Made by a program: the position numbers and the translations under genes. Below, in pieces: positions 1-5,515 of a stretch of DNA of 5,515 nucleotides (positions are counted from its first letter, which is position 1; every line of letters starts with the position of its first letter). This DNA comes from Bacteroidales bacterium UBA3824 (GTDB taxonomy: Bacteria > Bacteroidota > Bacteroidia > Bacteroidales > UBA3824), in contig DGIK01000198.1 of assembly GCA_002393195.1 (NCBI GenBank), positions 18,387 through 23,901 on the forward strand, read 5' to 3'. The notes beneath the pieces are model-generated. The model saw only the letters and a program-made list of their open reading frames with translations. It searched no databases and had not been told where the DNA came from.

Positions 1-1060
1 CGTAGAGGTACGACGATACAGTGGCGTAATACTGGTTGTTGTTGTTGCTTGCGCTTACGGCTGCAAGGCTTGTGGGCTGTACGGCGAAGCATACGCCCGT
101 CCACGGATTTTCTACGAAGATTTCCATCTGGTAGGCGTAGTCGTCGATATTGGCTACGGGGATGCGGGTGAGGATGTTGTCGGCATCGCTTGGCCAGTAG
201 TTCATGGTCATGTTGTCTTCGAGCCATGTTTCAGAAACGTTGCCTTCGAGAGCTGCGCCCTTGTTGTCGAAGAGGCAGGCATTGCCAGAAAGCTCTACGG
301 GAGGAGTTGCAGCGTTGCCGGCACGCCAGCCTATGCCAGCTGCCATTGCACCGTTTTTGCCGTCGAAGTCAAAGAGGATACCCTCTACCTTGCTTTCTTT
401 GAGGTCGGCGTAGGGAATCATGTCGTAAGACCAGCTCGATGTACCAAATGCACTCTCTACCGTCAATGCGCCGCCCTGGGCTACGCCGTCAGGCACTGTG
501 AAGGTGATTGTGGTGTAGGTGGACGACTCGTCGGGGGTAGCCTTTACGCCGCCCGGCAACGTGATGGCAATCGGGGTGTCTTCCGTGGGGATGAAGTAGT
601 TGCCTTTGATTGTGATTACGTCGCCAGCCTTCAAGAAGCCCTTGTTGACATTCTCGATGACGGGAGCGGGCAGGATGGTCTCGGTGGGATACTCAATCAC
701 TTTGCCGTTTTTGCAGGTGAGGTAGAGCGTGTTGGACACCGTGCCGGGGATGGTCTTGGGCGTGGTGAATATCAACGCCGTCGGGGTGATGTAGCACGGA
801 TTGAGGGTTATTTCCTGGTCGTTGAACTTCATGGCGATGATGTTGTCGAGGTTTTCGCCAATCATTGCAACGGTCTGGCCGAGCGAGAGGTCAACAATCA
901 ATGAATCGGCGATGTTGGCGTCCGTCGGTCTGAAATACCTAACCACGGGATCCGCGTTGGTATCGGTTTCGTCGTCATCGTTGCAGGCTGCCATCGAAAA
1001 GCCCGTCACCAAGCCAATCAGCAGCAACAATGCCGTTTTTATTTTTGTGTTAATCATCAT
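1..1060 (-). CDS. IPT/TIG-domain surface glycan-binding lipoprotein (SGBP-B / SusE-F position), 3' partial
   Basis: This gene starts with tandem ATGs at 1060 and 1057 and stays open for 353 codons to the left edge, so its C-terminus is missing. Residues 1-26 are a lipoprotein signal: MMINTKIK, a hydrophobic stretch (ALLLLIGLVTGF) and lipobox SMAAC with the lipidated Cys at 26. The following residues, NDDDE, resemble the acidic surface-export signal of Bacteroidota lipoproteins. Residues about 38-130 form a first IPT/TIG Ig-like repeat (GQTVAMIGENL, FNDQEITLNP, YITPTALIFTTP). Residues about 131-216 form a second (PAPVIENVN, GDVITIKGNYF, TFTVPDG, LTVESAFG). From about 220 a different domain begins with ILFDFDG and is rich in W and Y; it resembles the C-terminal ligand-binding domain of SGBP-B-type proteins (Pfam PF18329, recognised from memory). 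Gene order after SusC and SusD fits a surface glycan-binding accessory protein. It has no visible catalytic motif. The family call is firm; the ligand is unknown. Confidence 0.88.
   Translation of the reverse strand, partial: MMINTKIKTALLLLIGLVTGFSMAACNDDDETDTNADPVVRYFRPTDANIADSLIVDLSLGQTVAMIGENLDNIIAMKFNDQEITLNPCYITPTALIFTTPKTIPGTVSNTLYLTCKNGKVIEYPTETILPAPVIENVNKGFLKAGDVITIKGNYFIPTEDTPIAITLPGGVKATPDESSTYTTITFTVPDGVAQGGALTVESAFGTSSWSYDMIPYADLKESKVEGILFDFDGKNGAMAAGIGWRAGNAATPPVELSGNACLFDNKGAALEGNVSETWLEDNMTMNYWPSDADNILTRIPVANIDDYAYQMEIFVENPWTGVCFAVQPTSLAAVSASNNNNQYYATVSSYLY
983..1060 (-). other. Lipoprotein signal peptide with acidic surface-export motif
   Basis: These are codons 1-26 of the IPT/TIG protein. 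Lys residues at 6 and 8 precede a Leu-rich hydrophobic core, and the signal ends in M-A-A-C. Met at the -3 position is less common than Leu but acceptable for signal peptidase II. The mature protein begins C-N-D-D-D-E. An acidic run just after the lipidated Cys is the known mark for export of lipoproteins to the outside of the outer membrane in Bacteroidota, so surface display is inferred. Confidence 0.8.
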
Positions 1061-1066
1061 GATTCT
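1061..1066 (-). promoter_or_regulatory. Six-base SusD-to-SGBP junction; likely translational coupling
   Basis: Only six bases separate the SusD TAA (1069-1067) from the ATG at 1060. On the minus strand the junction reads AAATTTAAAGAATCATGATG, with the SusD stop inside it. There is no true Shine-Dalgarno, only an A-rich AAAGAA. Room for a separate promoter is absent here, so translation of the third gene probably depends on ribosomes finishing SusD or on the A-rich leader. The tandem ATGs leave a one-codon uncertainty in the start. Confidence 0.55.
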
Positions 1067-2914
1067 TTAAATTTTAGAGTCGTCATAATAACCTAATTGT
1101 GAAAAATCGTAGCTCTGCGCGTCTCCGCCGAGGTTGGGGTTGGCTGCTACGTCCTTGTCCGGGTAGGGCAGCAGGAATGCTCCGCCAGCGGCAACACTCT
1201 TGAATGTTGACGACGGAATAGTCGTGGGCTTGACGTCGGTGTTGGGTTTTACGTAGTCTTCGTTGGTGGGATTTTTGAACGCGCTCATCATGTCGCCGTC
1301 GCCACCAAGCCAGCCGCATGCGCGTGAATTGCGCTCCTGTGCGAGGATGTATGCTGTTGCGGATTCTACGTCGATGTAAGCCCAGCGGCGGAGGTCGTAG
1401 TAATTGTCGCCCTCAAAAGCGAGCTCTCTGCGGCGCTCGTCGATGTAGAATTTCATATCGAGCGTGTAAGCCTCGTTGCCAACTCCGGCGCGGGTGCGTA
1501 CAATGTCCATGTATTCCTTTGCGGTGGTCATGTCGCCCTTGTGGAATGCGGCTTCGCTTGCGCAGAGGTAAACATCAGCTGTACGGAGGAGAATCATCGG
1601 CATACAGCTGCCCTGTCCGTCGGGTGTGCAGCCAAATTCGGCGATGTGGTCGGCGATGCTGCCGTGGATTTGCTTTACAGGAGCTGCGCCAGAGGGGAAT
1701 ACCCACTCCCAACCGTTGTCAACGTCGGTGGTGTTTTCCTTGTCGGCTTTGCCGCAATTCCAGGTTACATAGAAACCTTTTTTGCCGAGTGCGGGGATTT
1801 CCTTGTCCCTCTGCCAGAATGGGATGTAGTCGTGGTAGAGAGCCATTGTAGCGGGACGCCTTACGTCGTATCCGGCGGCAACGGAGAGATTTTCATCCTT
1901 GTAGCTGTCGGGACGAGTGGTGGGTTCGCCGTATTTTACGTTGGGGTCAAATGCGTTGACACCAAAGAGGTTTTGCAGGTCGATTGTTACATAGTTCCAC
2001 TGACCCCATGCGCCGGTCTCGTTCAATCCAGAGCAACCCAAGTCGCAGTGGTTGATGTTGATGGAGGGGTAGGGGTTGTAGGTGGGAGCCCAGTGGAGAG
2101 TGATGAGGCTCTCGGGGGATGTTTCGCCTTCGTGACGGAAGAGTTTGCCATACACGGGTTCGAGAGTGCCGTGGGCAGATTTTTTCACGAGTTCGGCGTA
2201 TTTGAGCGACTGGTCGAGCAGGTGAGCGTCCTTGCCTTTGAGACAGCCGTAGTAGAGGTACACCTTGGAGAGAAGTCCGTAAGCCGAATACTTGTCAACC
2301 CTGCCGGGGTCGTTGGATTCGGGCAGGTATTCTGCCGCCTTCTGCAATACGGTGATGATGTACTTGTAGATGTCTTCCTCGGTGTTTTTGGTCAGGTTGT
2401 ACGACTGACCTTCGCCGATGATCTTCACATTGTCGTCGATGATGGGAGTCTCGCCCCACAGCCTAACAATGTAGAAGTACGACAAAGCCTTCATAAGCAT
2501 AGCCTCGCCCTTGTACTTATTGACGATTGATGCATCGAGGGGAGAGTATGCGTCCATGTTGGTCATGGCGATGTTTGCCATGCTGATTACGGCGTTGAGT
2601 GCGCCGTAGCCGTTTGTGAGGATGTCGTTGGCGCCTGCGGTAGTGGTTTGGAGCGATGTGTAGATGTTGGATGCGCCCTTGCCGTAATTGCCCGCGAGGT
2701 TGTCGCCTGCGTCTATCCACATGCGCTGGAAGTCAAACCAGGCAATGCAGTACAGCGGATTGATAGCTTGCTTGAGTTCGTTTTCGCTCTGGTAGAAGTC
2801 CACCGCCGTCGGGTTGTCTTCCGTGGGGCGGTCGAGGAAGTCTTCGCACGATGTAAGTGCCGGCAATAGTCCCAAGCAACCCAAACCTATTGTTGTTAAT
2901 ATTTTGTTTTTCAT
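1067..2914 (-). CDS. SusD/RagB family nutrient-binding outer-membrane lipoprotein
   Basis: This complete 615-residue protein is somewhat longer than B. thetaiotaomicron SusD (about 550). It is a surface lipoprotein that binds glycan and caps the partner SusC barrel. Residues 1-23 are a lipoprotein signal ending in the lipobox LTSC, and the mature protein starts CEDFLDRP, the classic SusD opening. The N-terminal SusD-like TPR region shows KGEAMLMKALSYFYIVRLWG (about 135-154) and YSAYGLLSKVYLYYG (209-223). The C-terminal RagB/SusD region has RTADVYLCASEAAFHKGD (444-461), YMDIVRTRAGV (468-478), DERRRELAFEGDNYYDLRRW (492-511) and the terminal LLPYPDKDVAANPNLGG (581-597). Residues 275-410 carry many aromatics (for example GAWGQWNY and NGWEWVF) and are a candidate ligand-binding face. 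It has nine Cys besides the signal-peptide Cys13 and the lipidated Cys23, which seems high for the family. It lies 21 bases after SusC and 6 before the IPT/TIG gene. The substrate cannot be deduced. Confidence 0.96.
   Translation of the reverse strand: MKNKILTTIGLGCLGLLPALTSCEDFLDRPTEDNPTAVDFYQSENELKQAINPLYCIAWFDFQRMWIDAGDNLAGNYGKGASNIYTSLQTTTAGANDILTNGYGALNAVISMANIAMTNMDAYSPLDASIVNKYKGEAMLMKALSYFYIVRLWGETPIIDDNVKIIGEGQSYNLTKNTEEDIYKYIITVLQKAAEYLPESNDPGRVDKYSAYGLLSKVYLYYGCLKGKDAHLLDQSLKYAELVKKSAHGTLEPVYGKLFRHEGETSPESLITLHWAPTYNPYPSININHCDLGCSGLNETGAWGQWNYVTIDLQNLFGVNAFDPNVKYGEPTTRPDSYKDENLSVAAGYDVRRPATMALYHDYIPFWQRDKEIPALGKKGFYVTWNCGKADKENTTDVDNGWEWVFPSGAAPVKQIHGSIADHIAEFGCTPDGQGSCMPMILLRTADVYLCASEAAFHKGDMTTAKEYMDIVRTRAGVGNEAYTLDMKFYIDERRRELAFEGDNYYDLRRWAYIDVESATAYILAQERNSRACGWLGGDGDMMSAFKNPTNEDYVKPNTDVKPTTIPSSTFKSVAAGGAFLLPYPDKDVAANPNLGGDAQSYDFSQLGYYDDSKI
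2846..2914 (-). other. Lipoprotein signal peptide of the SusD-like protein
   Basis: These are codons 1-23: MKNK, a hydrophobic core (ILTTIGLGCLGLLPAL) and the lipobox L-T-S-C. The Cys codon is at 2848-2846. The mature end C-E-D-F-L-D is the usual SusD start, with acidic residues at +2 and +3. The position of this signal supports the ATG at 2914 as the true start, because no other Met would leave a complete signal sequence. Confidence 0.88.
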
Positions 2915-2935
2915 ATTATTCGAGATGAATGTTAA
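2915..2935 (-). promoter_or_regulatory. AT-rich 21-base SusC-SusD intergenic leader
   Basis: On the minus strand this gap reads TTAACATTCATCTCGAATAA plus one T, directly before the SusD ATG. It has no GGAGG-like Shine-Dalgarno. An AT-rich leader is the usual Bacteroidota arrangement for initiation. A four-base ATTC/GAAT inverted repeat is too weak to act as a terminator. I infer that SusC and SusD share one transcript and that initiation uses the AT-rich leader. Confidence 0.5.
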
Positions 2936-5515
2936 TTAGAATTGAAGATTAAGACCTACCGTGAAGATACGCGGTGAGGGATAGCGTCCTATGTCAACAC
3001 CAGAAACGTAGTTGGTGGTCTGGCTTACGCCCACCTCCGGGTCGAGTCCGGTGTATTTGGTGAAGGTGTAGAGGTTGCTGATGCTTGCATACACCTTTGC
3101 GGAGCTTATTTTAGCATATTTGAGATATTTCTGCGGGATGAAGTATCCGAGAGAAATCTGCTTGATTTTCAGGTAGGAGCCGTCTTCTACGTAGCGGTCA
3201 GAGTGGTAGCCTGCTGCGGAAGTGGTGTTGCCCGAGTTGCCGTTGGGGTCGCCCATGGAAGCACGAGGCATCTTGCCGTCGCCGCCTGTAACACGCATAT
3301 TGGTCGGGTCGTCCATCCAGGAGTTGCACTCGATTTCTACATCTTTGTTGTCCTTGTCCTTGACGGTTACGTTGCACGGATATGCTTTGTTTTCGTCGAT
3401 GACTGAGAGCCTTGCACGGTCGTCAACAGATTTGAGTTGGTTGTTCCAGGCATTGCGCATGCTGGTGAGGTTGATGGCGGTGTAGTTGTAAACATCGTTG
3501 CCATAGCTGCCCGTAATGAAGAGCGAAAACTCGAATCCCTTGTATGTTACGGTGTTGGTGATGCCGCCAGTAAATGCGGGGTTGGGGTCGCCGATGATGG
3601 TCATGTCTTCGGTGTTGATTTTGCCATCGCCATTGAGGTCTTTGTACTTGATGTCGCCAACCCATGTGCCTTGTGTGCGGCTGATGGGTGCGCCTTCGCG
3701 CCTCGGCGAATTGAGGAGGTCGTCCATGTCCTGATAAATGCCGTCGGTAACATAGCCGTAGAACTGATACAACGGTTCGCCATTCTGCGAGATACAGATC
3801 GGAGAGCCTTGGTTGCCCCACTGTGCATAGCCACGGATGGCGTCGTTACCAGAACCGCTCAGGTTGACGAGTTCGTTCTTGTTGCGGCTGAATTGGAAGT
3901 TGGTGGTCCATTTCAAGCCGTGCTTGTTGATGTTGGTGGTATTGATGGTGATTTCAAAACCAGTGTTCTTCATCTCGCCAAAGTTGCCCATCGGAGCCTG
4001 GATTTTGGTGGCGTCGTTGCCTTCCGTACCCATGTAGGTCGGGAGTTGCTGGCTCATGAGCATGTCTTTGGAAGTCTTGGTATAGTATTCAAATACGAAT
4101 TGGAAACGGTCTTTCAAGAAGTTCAAATCGAGACCGAAGTTCCAAGATTCCTGGGTCTCCCACGTAACATACGGGTTGGGCACGCGGGTGGGACGGTAGC
4201 CGCCGCCAAGGAGATAGCCGCCGCCGTATTGTTCGAGTTGACCAGATGCGCCCCAAGTGAATGCGGGGATATTGTCGTTGCCGACCTGACCCCAGCCAAT
4301 GCGGAGACGTCCGTTGTTGACGATTTCCCTCATGTTCTCAAAGAATGCCTCGTCGGAGAATTTCCAAGATGCCGAGAAGGAGTGGAAGTTGCCCCAGCGG
4401 TTTTCAGGACCAAAGTTGGACGAACCGTCGCGACGGTATGTGTAGGTGATGTTGTACCTGCCCTTGAATCCGTAGAATGCGCGTCCGAAGAACGAAACCC
4501 TCGAACCCGAACCAAATCCGTAGTTGATAGTGGGGTCGCCTGCGCCAAGTGCGGGGTTCTTGATGTCGTTGGACGAAAGACCGGTATTCTTGACGCTCAT
4601 GTTTTCCCATTCGTATTCGGATGTCTCCTGACCAATCATGGCGGTCAGACTATGGTCGCCGAATGTTTTGGTGTAGGTGAGGAAGTTCTTTACCTGCCAA
4701 AAGCGGTTGTCGTACTTGCCGTCCTGACTTGTGCTCTGATTGTTGAAGTCGGTGGACGAGAAGTTGTAGGTGGGCAGGAAGTAGTAAGAGTTGGTGTTGG
4801 CGTTGCTCAACGAATACTCAGTGTGGAGTGTGAGTTCGGGGAGAAAATTGATGTCGGCGTAGAGCGTTACGTCGAGGTTGCGACGTGCCAACTTGTTGTC
4901 GATGATTTCGGCTTTTGCAACTGGGTTTTGGAAACTGCGACCTTCTCCAGAGAGGCTTGCGTATTCGCCGTCAAGACCATAAACAGGAATGTCGGGGGTC
5001 ATGTACGTAGCCATCGAGATGATACCGTCCTCGCTGTTGTTCATTACGAGGTAGTCGTGTGAGGTGGCGAAGGAGAAGTTGGTGCCCACTTTCATAAACT
5101 TGGTAACCTGTGCGTCGATATTGCTCCTGAAATTGAACCTATCGAAACTTGTACCGATGATAGTACCTTCCTGATTGTAATAACCGCCAGAAAGGTAGTA
5201 CCTTACGGCATCTGTGCCGCCTGATGCGCTCAGATTGTGAGAGTGCATGAAGGCAGTGCGGAAGATGGCGTCCTGCCAGTCGGTACCCTCGCCCAAGAGC
5301 CTGTAATCGCCAAATTCACCAGAATTTTCGGTGTTTTGGGTCTCGGCGTAAAACTCGTTGCGGTACTTGGCGTATTCCTGCAAGTTCATCAGGTCGAGTT
5401 TCTTGGCAACAGTCTGCCAGCCGGTGCTTCCGCTGTAATTGAACTGTGCCTTGCCCTTCTTGCCTTGCTTGGTGGTGATGAGCACTACGCCGTTGGCAGC
5501 GCGTGAACCGTAGAT
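2936..5515 (-). CDS. SusC/RagA family TonB-dependent outer-membrane transporter, 5' partial
   Basis: This is the C-terminal 859 residues of a SusC-type TonB-dependent transporter, which imports glycan pieces across the outer membrane with its SusD lid. The frame is open to the right edge. The first visible residues, IYGSRAANGVVLITTKQGKK, are the SusC/RagA plug signature, so the GTG at 5485 that could serve as a start is internal. The signal peptide, carboxypeptidase-regulatory-like domain, TonB box and first part of the plug lie outside the window. The rest is the 22-strand barrel: NLSASGGTDAVRYYLSGGYY (about 94-113), RRDGSSNFGP (361-370), NPYVTWE (447-453), NFGLDLNFLKDRF (459-471) and GDIKYKDLNGDGKINTED (620-637). 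It ends PRIFTVGLNLQF, with a terminal Phe expected of a barrel beta-signal. Full proteins are usually about 1000-1100 residues. No frameshift or internal stop is seen. Family assignment is near certain; the substrate is unknown. Confidence 0.96.
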   Translation of the reverse strand: MYGSRAANGVVLITTKQGKKGKAQFNYSGSTGWQTVAKKLDLMNLQEYAKYRNEFYAETQNTENSGEFGDYRLLGEGTDWQDAIFRTAFMHSHNLSASGGTDAVRYYLSGGYYNQEGTIIGTSFDRFNFRSNIDAQVTKFMKVGTNFSFATSHDYLVMNNSEDGIISMATYMTPDIPVYGLDGEYASLSGEGRSFQNPVAKAEIIDNKLARRNLDVTLYADINFLPELTLHTEYSLSNANTNSYYFLPTYNFSSTDFNNQSTSQDGKYDNRFWQVKNFLTYTKTFGDHSLTAMIGQETSEYEWENMSVKNTGLSSNDIKNPALGAGDPTINYGFGSGSRVSFFGRAFYGFKGRYNITYTYRRDGSSNFGPENRWGNFHSFSASWKFSDEAFFENMREIVNNGRLRIGWGQVGNDNIPAFTWGASGQLEQYGGGYLLGGGYRPTRVPNPYVTWETQESWNFGLDLNFLKDRFQFVFEYYTKTSKDMLMSQQLPTYMGTEGNDATKIQAPMGNFGEMKNTGFEITINTTNINKHGLKWTTNFQFSRNKNELVNLSGSGNDAIRGYAQWGNQGSPICISQNGEPLYQFYGYVTDGIYQDMDDLLNSPRREGAPISRTQGTWVGDIKYKDLNGDGKINTEDMTIIGDPNPAFTGGITNTVTYKGFEFSLFITGSYGNDVYNYTAINLTSMRNAWNNQLKSVDDRARLSVIDENKAYPCNVTVKDKDNKDVEIECNSWMDDPTNMRVTGGDGKMPRASMGDPNGNSGNTTSAAGYHSDRYVEDGSYLKIKQISLGYFIPQKYLKYAKISSAKVYASISNLYTFTKYTGLDPEVGVSQTTNYVSGVDIGRYPSPRIFTVGLNLQF
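3605..3640 (-). other. EF-hand/dockerin-like acidic motif inside SusC
   Basis: Visible SusC residues 626-637 read DLNGDGKINTED. This fits the D-x-N-x-D-G-x-I-x-x-x-D calcium-loop pattern seen in EF-hands and dockerins. A related segment (KYKDLNGDG followed by a D-x-x-x-IG stretch) recurs in many SusC proteins, so it is a family feature and not unique here. Calcium binding is inferred from the pattern only. Confidence 0.6.
5456..5515 (-). other. SusC/RagA plug signature region
   Basis: The twenty codons at the right edge read IYGSRAANGVVLITTKQGKK. The YG-x-RAANGV-x-ITTK pattern is the signature near the end of the plug domain in SusC/RagA transporters. It lies upstream of the first in-frame GTG, which shows that the coding region continues beyond the window and that the visible gene is truncated by the sampling edge rather than broken. 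Confidence 0.93.

Noticed and set aside
35..46. Four GTT units (Asn run in the IPT/TIG protein) as a slippage-prone microsatellite
   Set aside because: Four units are too few to suggest phase variation, and a three-base unit would not shift the frame.
801..1070. 89-codon plus-strand frame over the start of the IPT/TIG gene
   Set aside because: It is complementary to the signal peptide and first Ig-like repeat of a real lipoprotein gene and lacks any motif of its own.
1541..2530. 329-codon open frame on the plus strand opposite SusD
   Set aside because: It is antisense to the conserved core of SusD and shows the same Val/Gly/Phe-rich composition of a shadow frame, with no signal peptide or family motif.
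2882..2889. TAGGTTTG on the minus strand, matching the Bacteroidota -7 promoter pattern TAnnTTTG
   Set aside because: It falls inside the SusD signal-peptide codons, has no TTTG-like -33 partner at the right distance upstream, and would start a transcript within the gene.
2915..2935. ATTC/GAAT inverted repeat between SusC and SusD as a terminator or attenuator
   Set aside because: The stem is only four A/T-rich pairs with no following T run; it would not form a stable hairpin.
3437..5062. 541-codon open frame on the plus strand opposite SusC
   Set aside because: It lies wholly antisense to an unmistakable SusC gene and its protein has no recognisable domain, only Val/Ala/Gly-rich low-complexity text. 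Long antisense frames arise easily from G/C-ending codons on the other strand.
5485..5485. GTG at 5485 as the start of SusC
   Set aside because: The SusC plug signature IYGSRAANGV continues in frame upstream of it to the window edge, so this codon is an internal Val.
1..5515. CRISPR array, tRNA/rRNA, insertion sequence, attachment site or riboswitch
   Set aside because: Coding sequence fills all but 27 bases of the window, and I saw no direct-repeat array, terminal inverted repeat, transposase or structured RNA.

Overview
This window is the interior of a SusC/SusD-type glycan-uptake operon from a Bacteroidota organism, most likely order Bacteroidales. All three genes lie on the minus strand and fill almost the whole window. 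In transcription order, right to left, they are a SusC/RagA TonB-dependent outer-membrane transporter (5' end cut off by the right edge), a complete SusD/RagB-like surface lipoprotein, and an IPT/TIG-domain glycan-binding surface lipoprotein (3' end cut off by the left edge). The family signatures are clear and adjacent: IYGSRAANGVVLITT in the SusC plug, CEDFLDRP and DERRRELAFEGDNYYDLRRW in SusD, and two Ig-like IPT/TIG repeats followed by a W-rich C-terminal domain in the third gene. SusC/SusD pairs are restricted to Bacteroidota. Codons favour G or C at the third position, so this is a moderately G+C-rich member of the order. The genus cannot be fixed from these families alone; Muribaculaceae- or Prevotellaceae-like lineages are plausible but unproven.

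Layout: 5515-2936 holds the last 859 codons of SusC. A 21-base AT-rich gap follows (2935-2915), then the 615-codon SusD gene (2914-1067), a 6-base gap (1066-1061), and the first 353 codons of the surface glycan-binding protein (1060 to the left edge). Neither gap holds a convincing promoter, terminator or RNA gene, and neither start has a strong Shine-Dalgarno, which is normal for Bacteroidota. The three genes therefore look like one transcription unit whose promoter lies upstream, beyond the right edge.

How they work together (family knowledge plus inference): the SusD lipoprotein and the third protein capture an oligo- or polysaccharide at the cell surface. SusD acts as a lid on the SusC barrel, and SusC imports the ligand into the periplasm using TonB energy. 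The third protein sits in the usual position of SusE/SusF or SGBP-B. Its acidic residues straight after the lipidated cysteine (CNDDDE) fit a Bacteroidota surface-export signal. No glycoside hydrolase, polysaccharide lyase or regulator is visible, so the substrate cannot be named.

I did not find a wholly new system. The points most worth a second look are the cysteine content of the SusD-like protein and of the third protein, a Cys-flanked charged segment in SusC, a dockerin/EF-hand-like acidic motif in SusC, and the aromatic-rich C-terminal domain of the surface glycan-binding protein.
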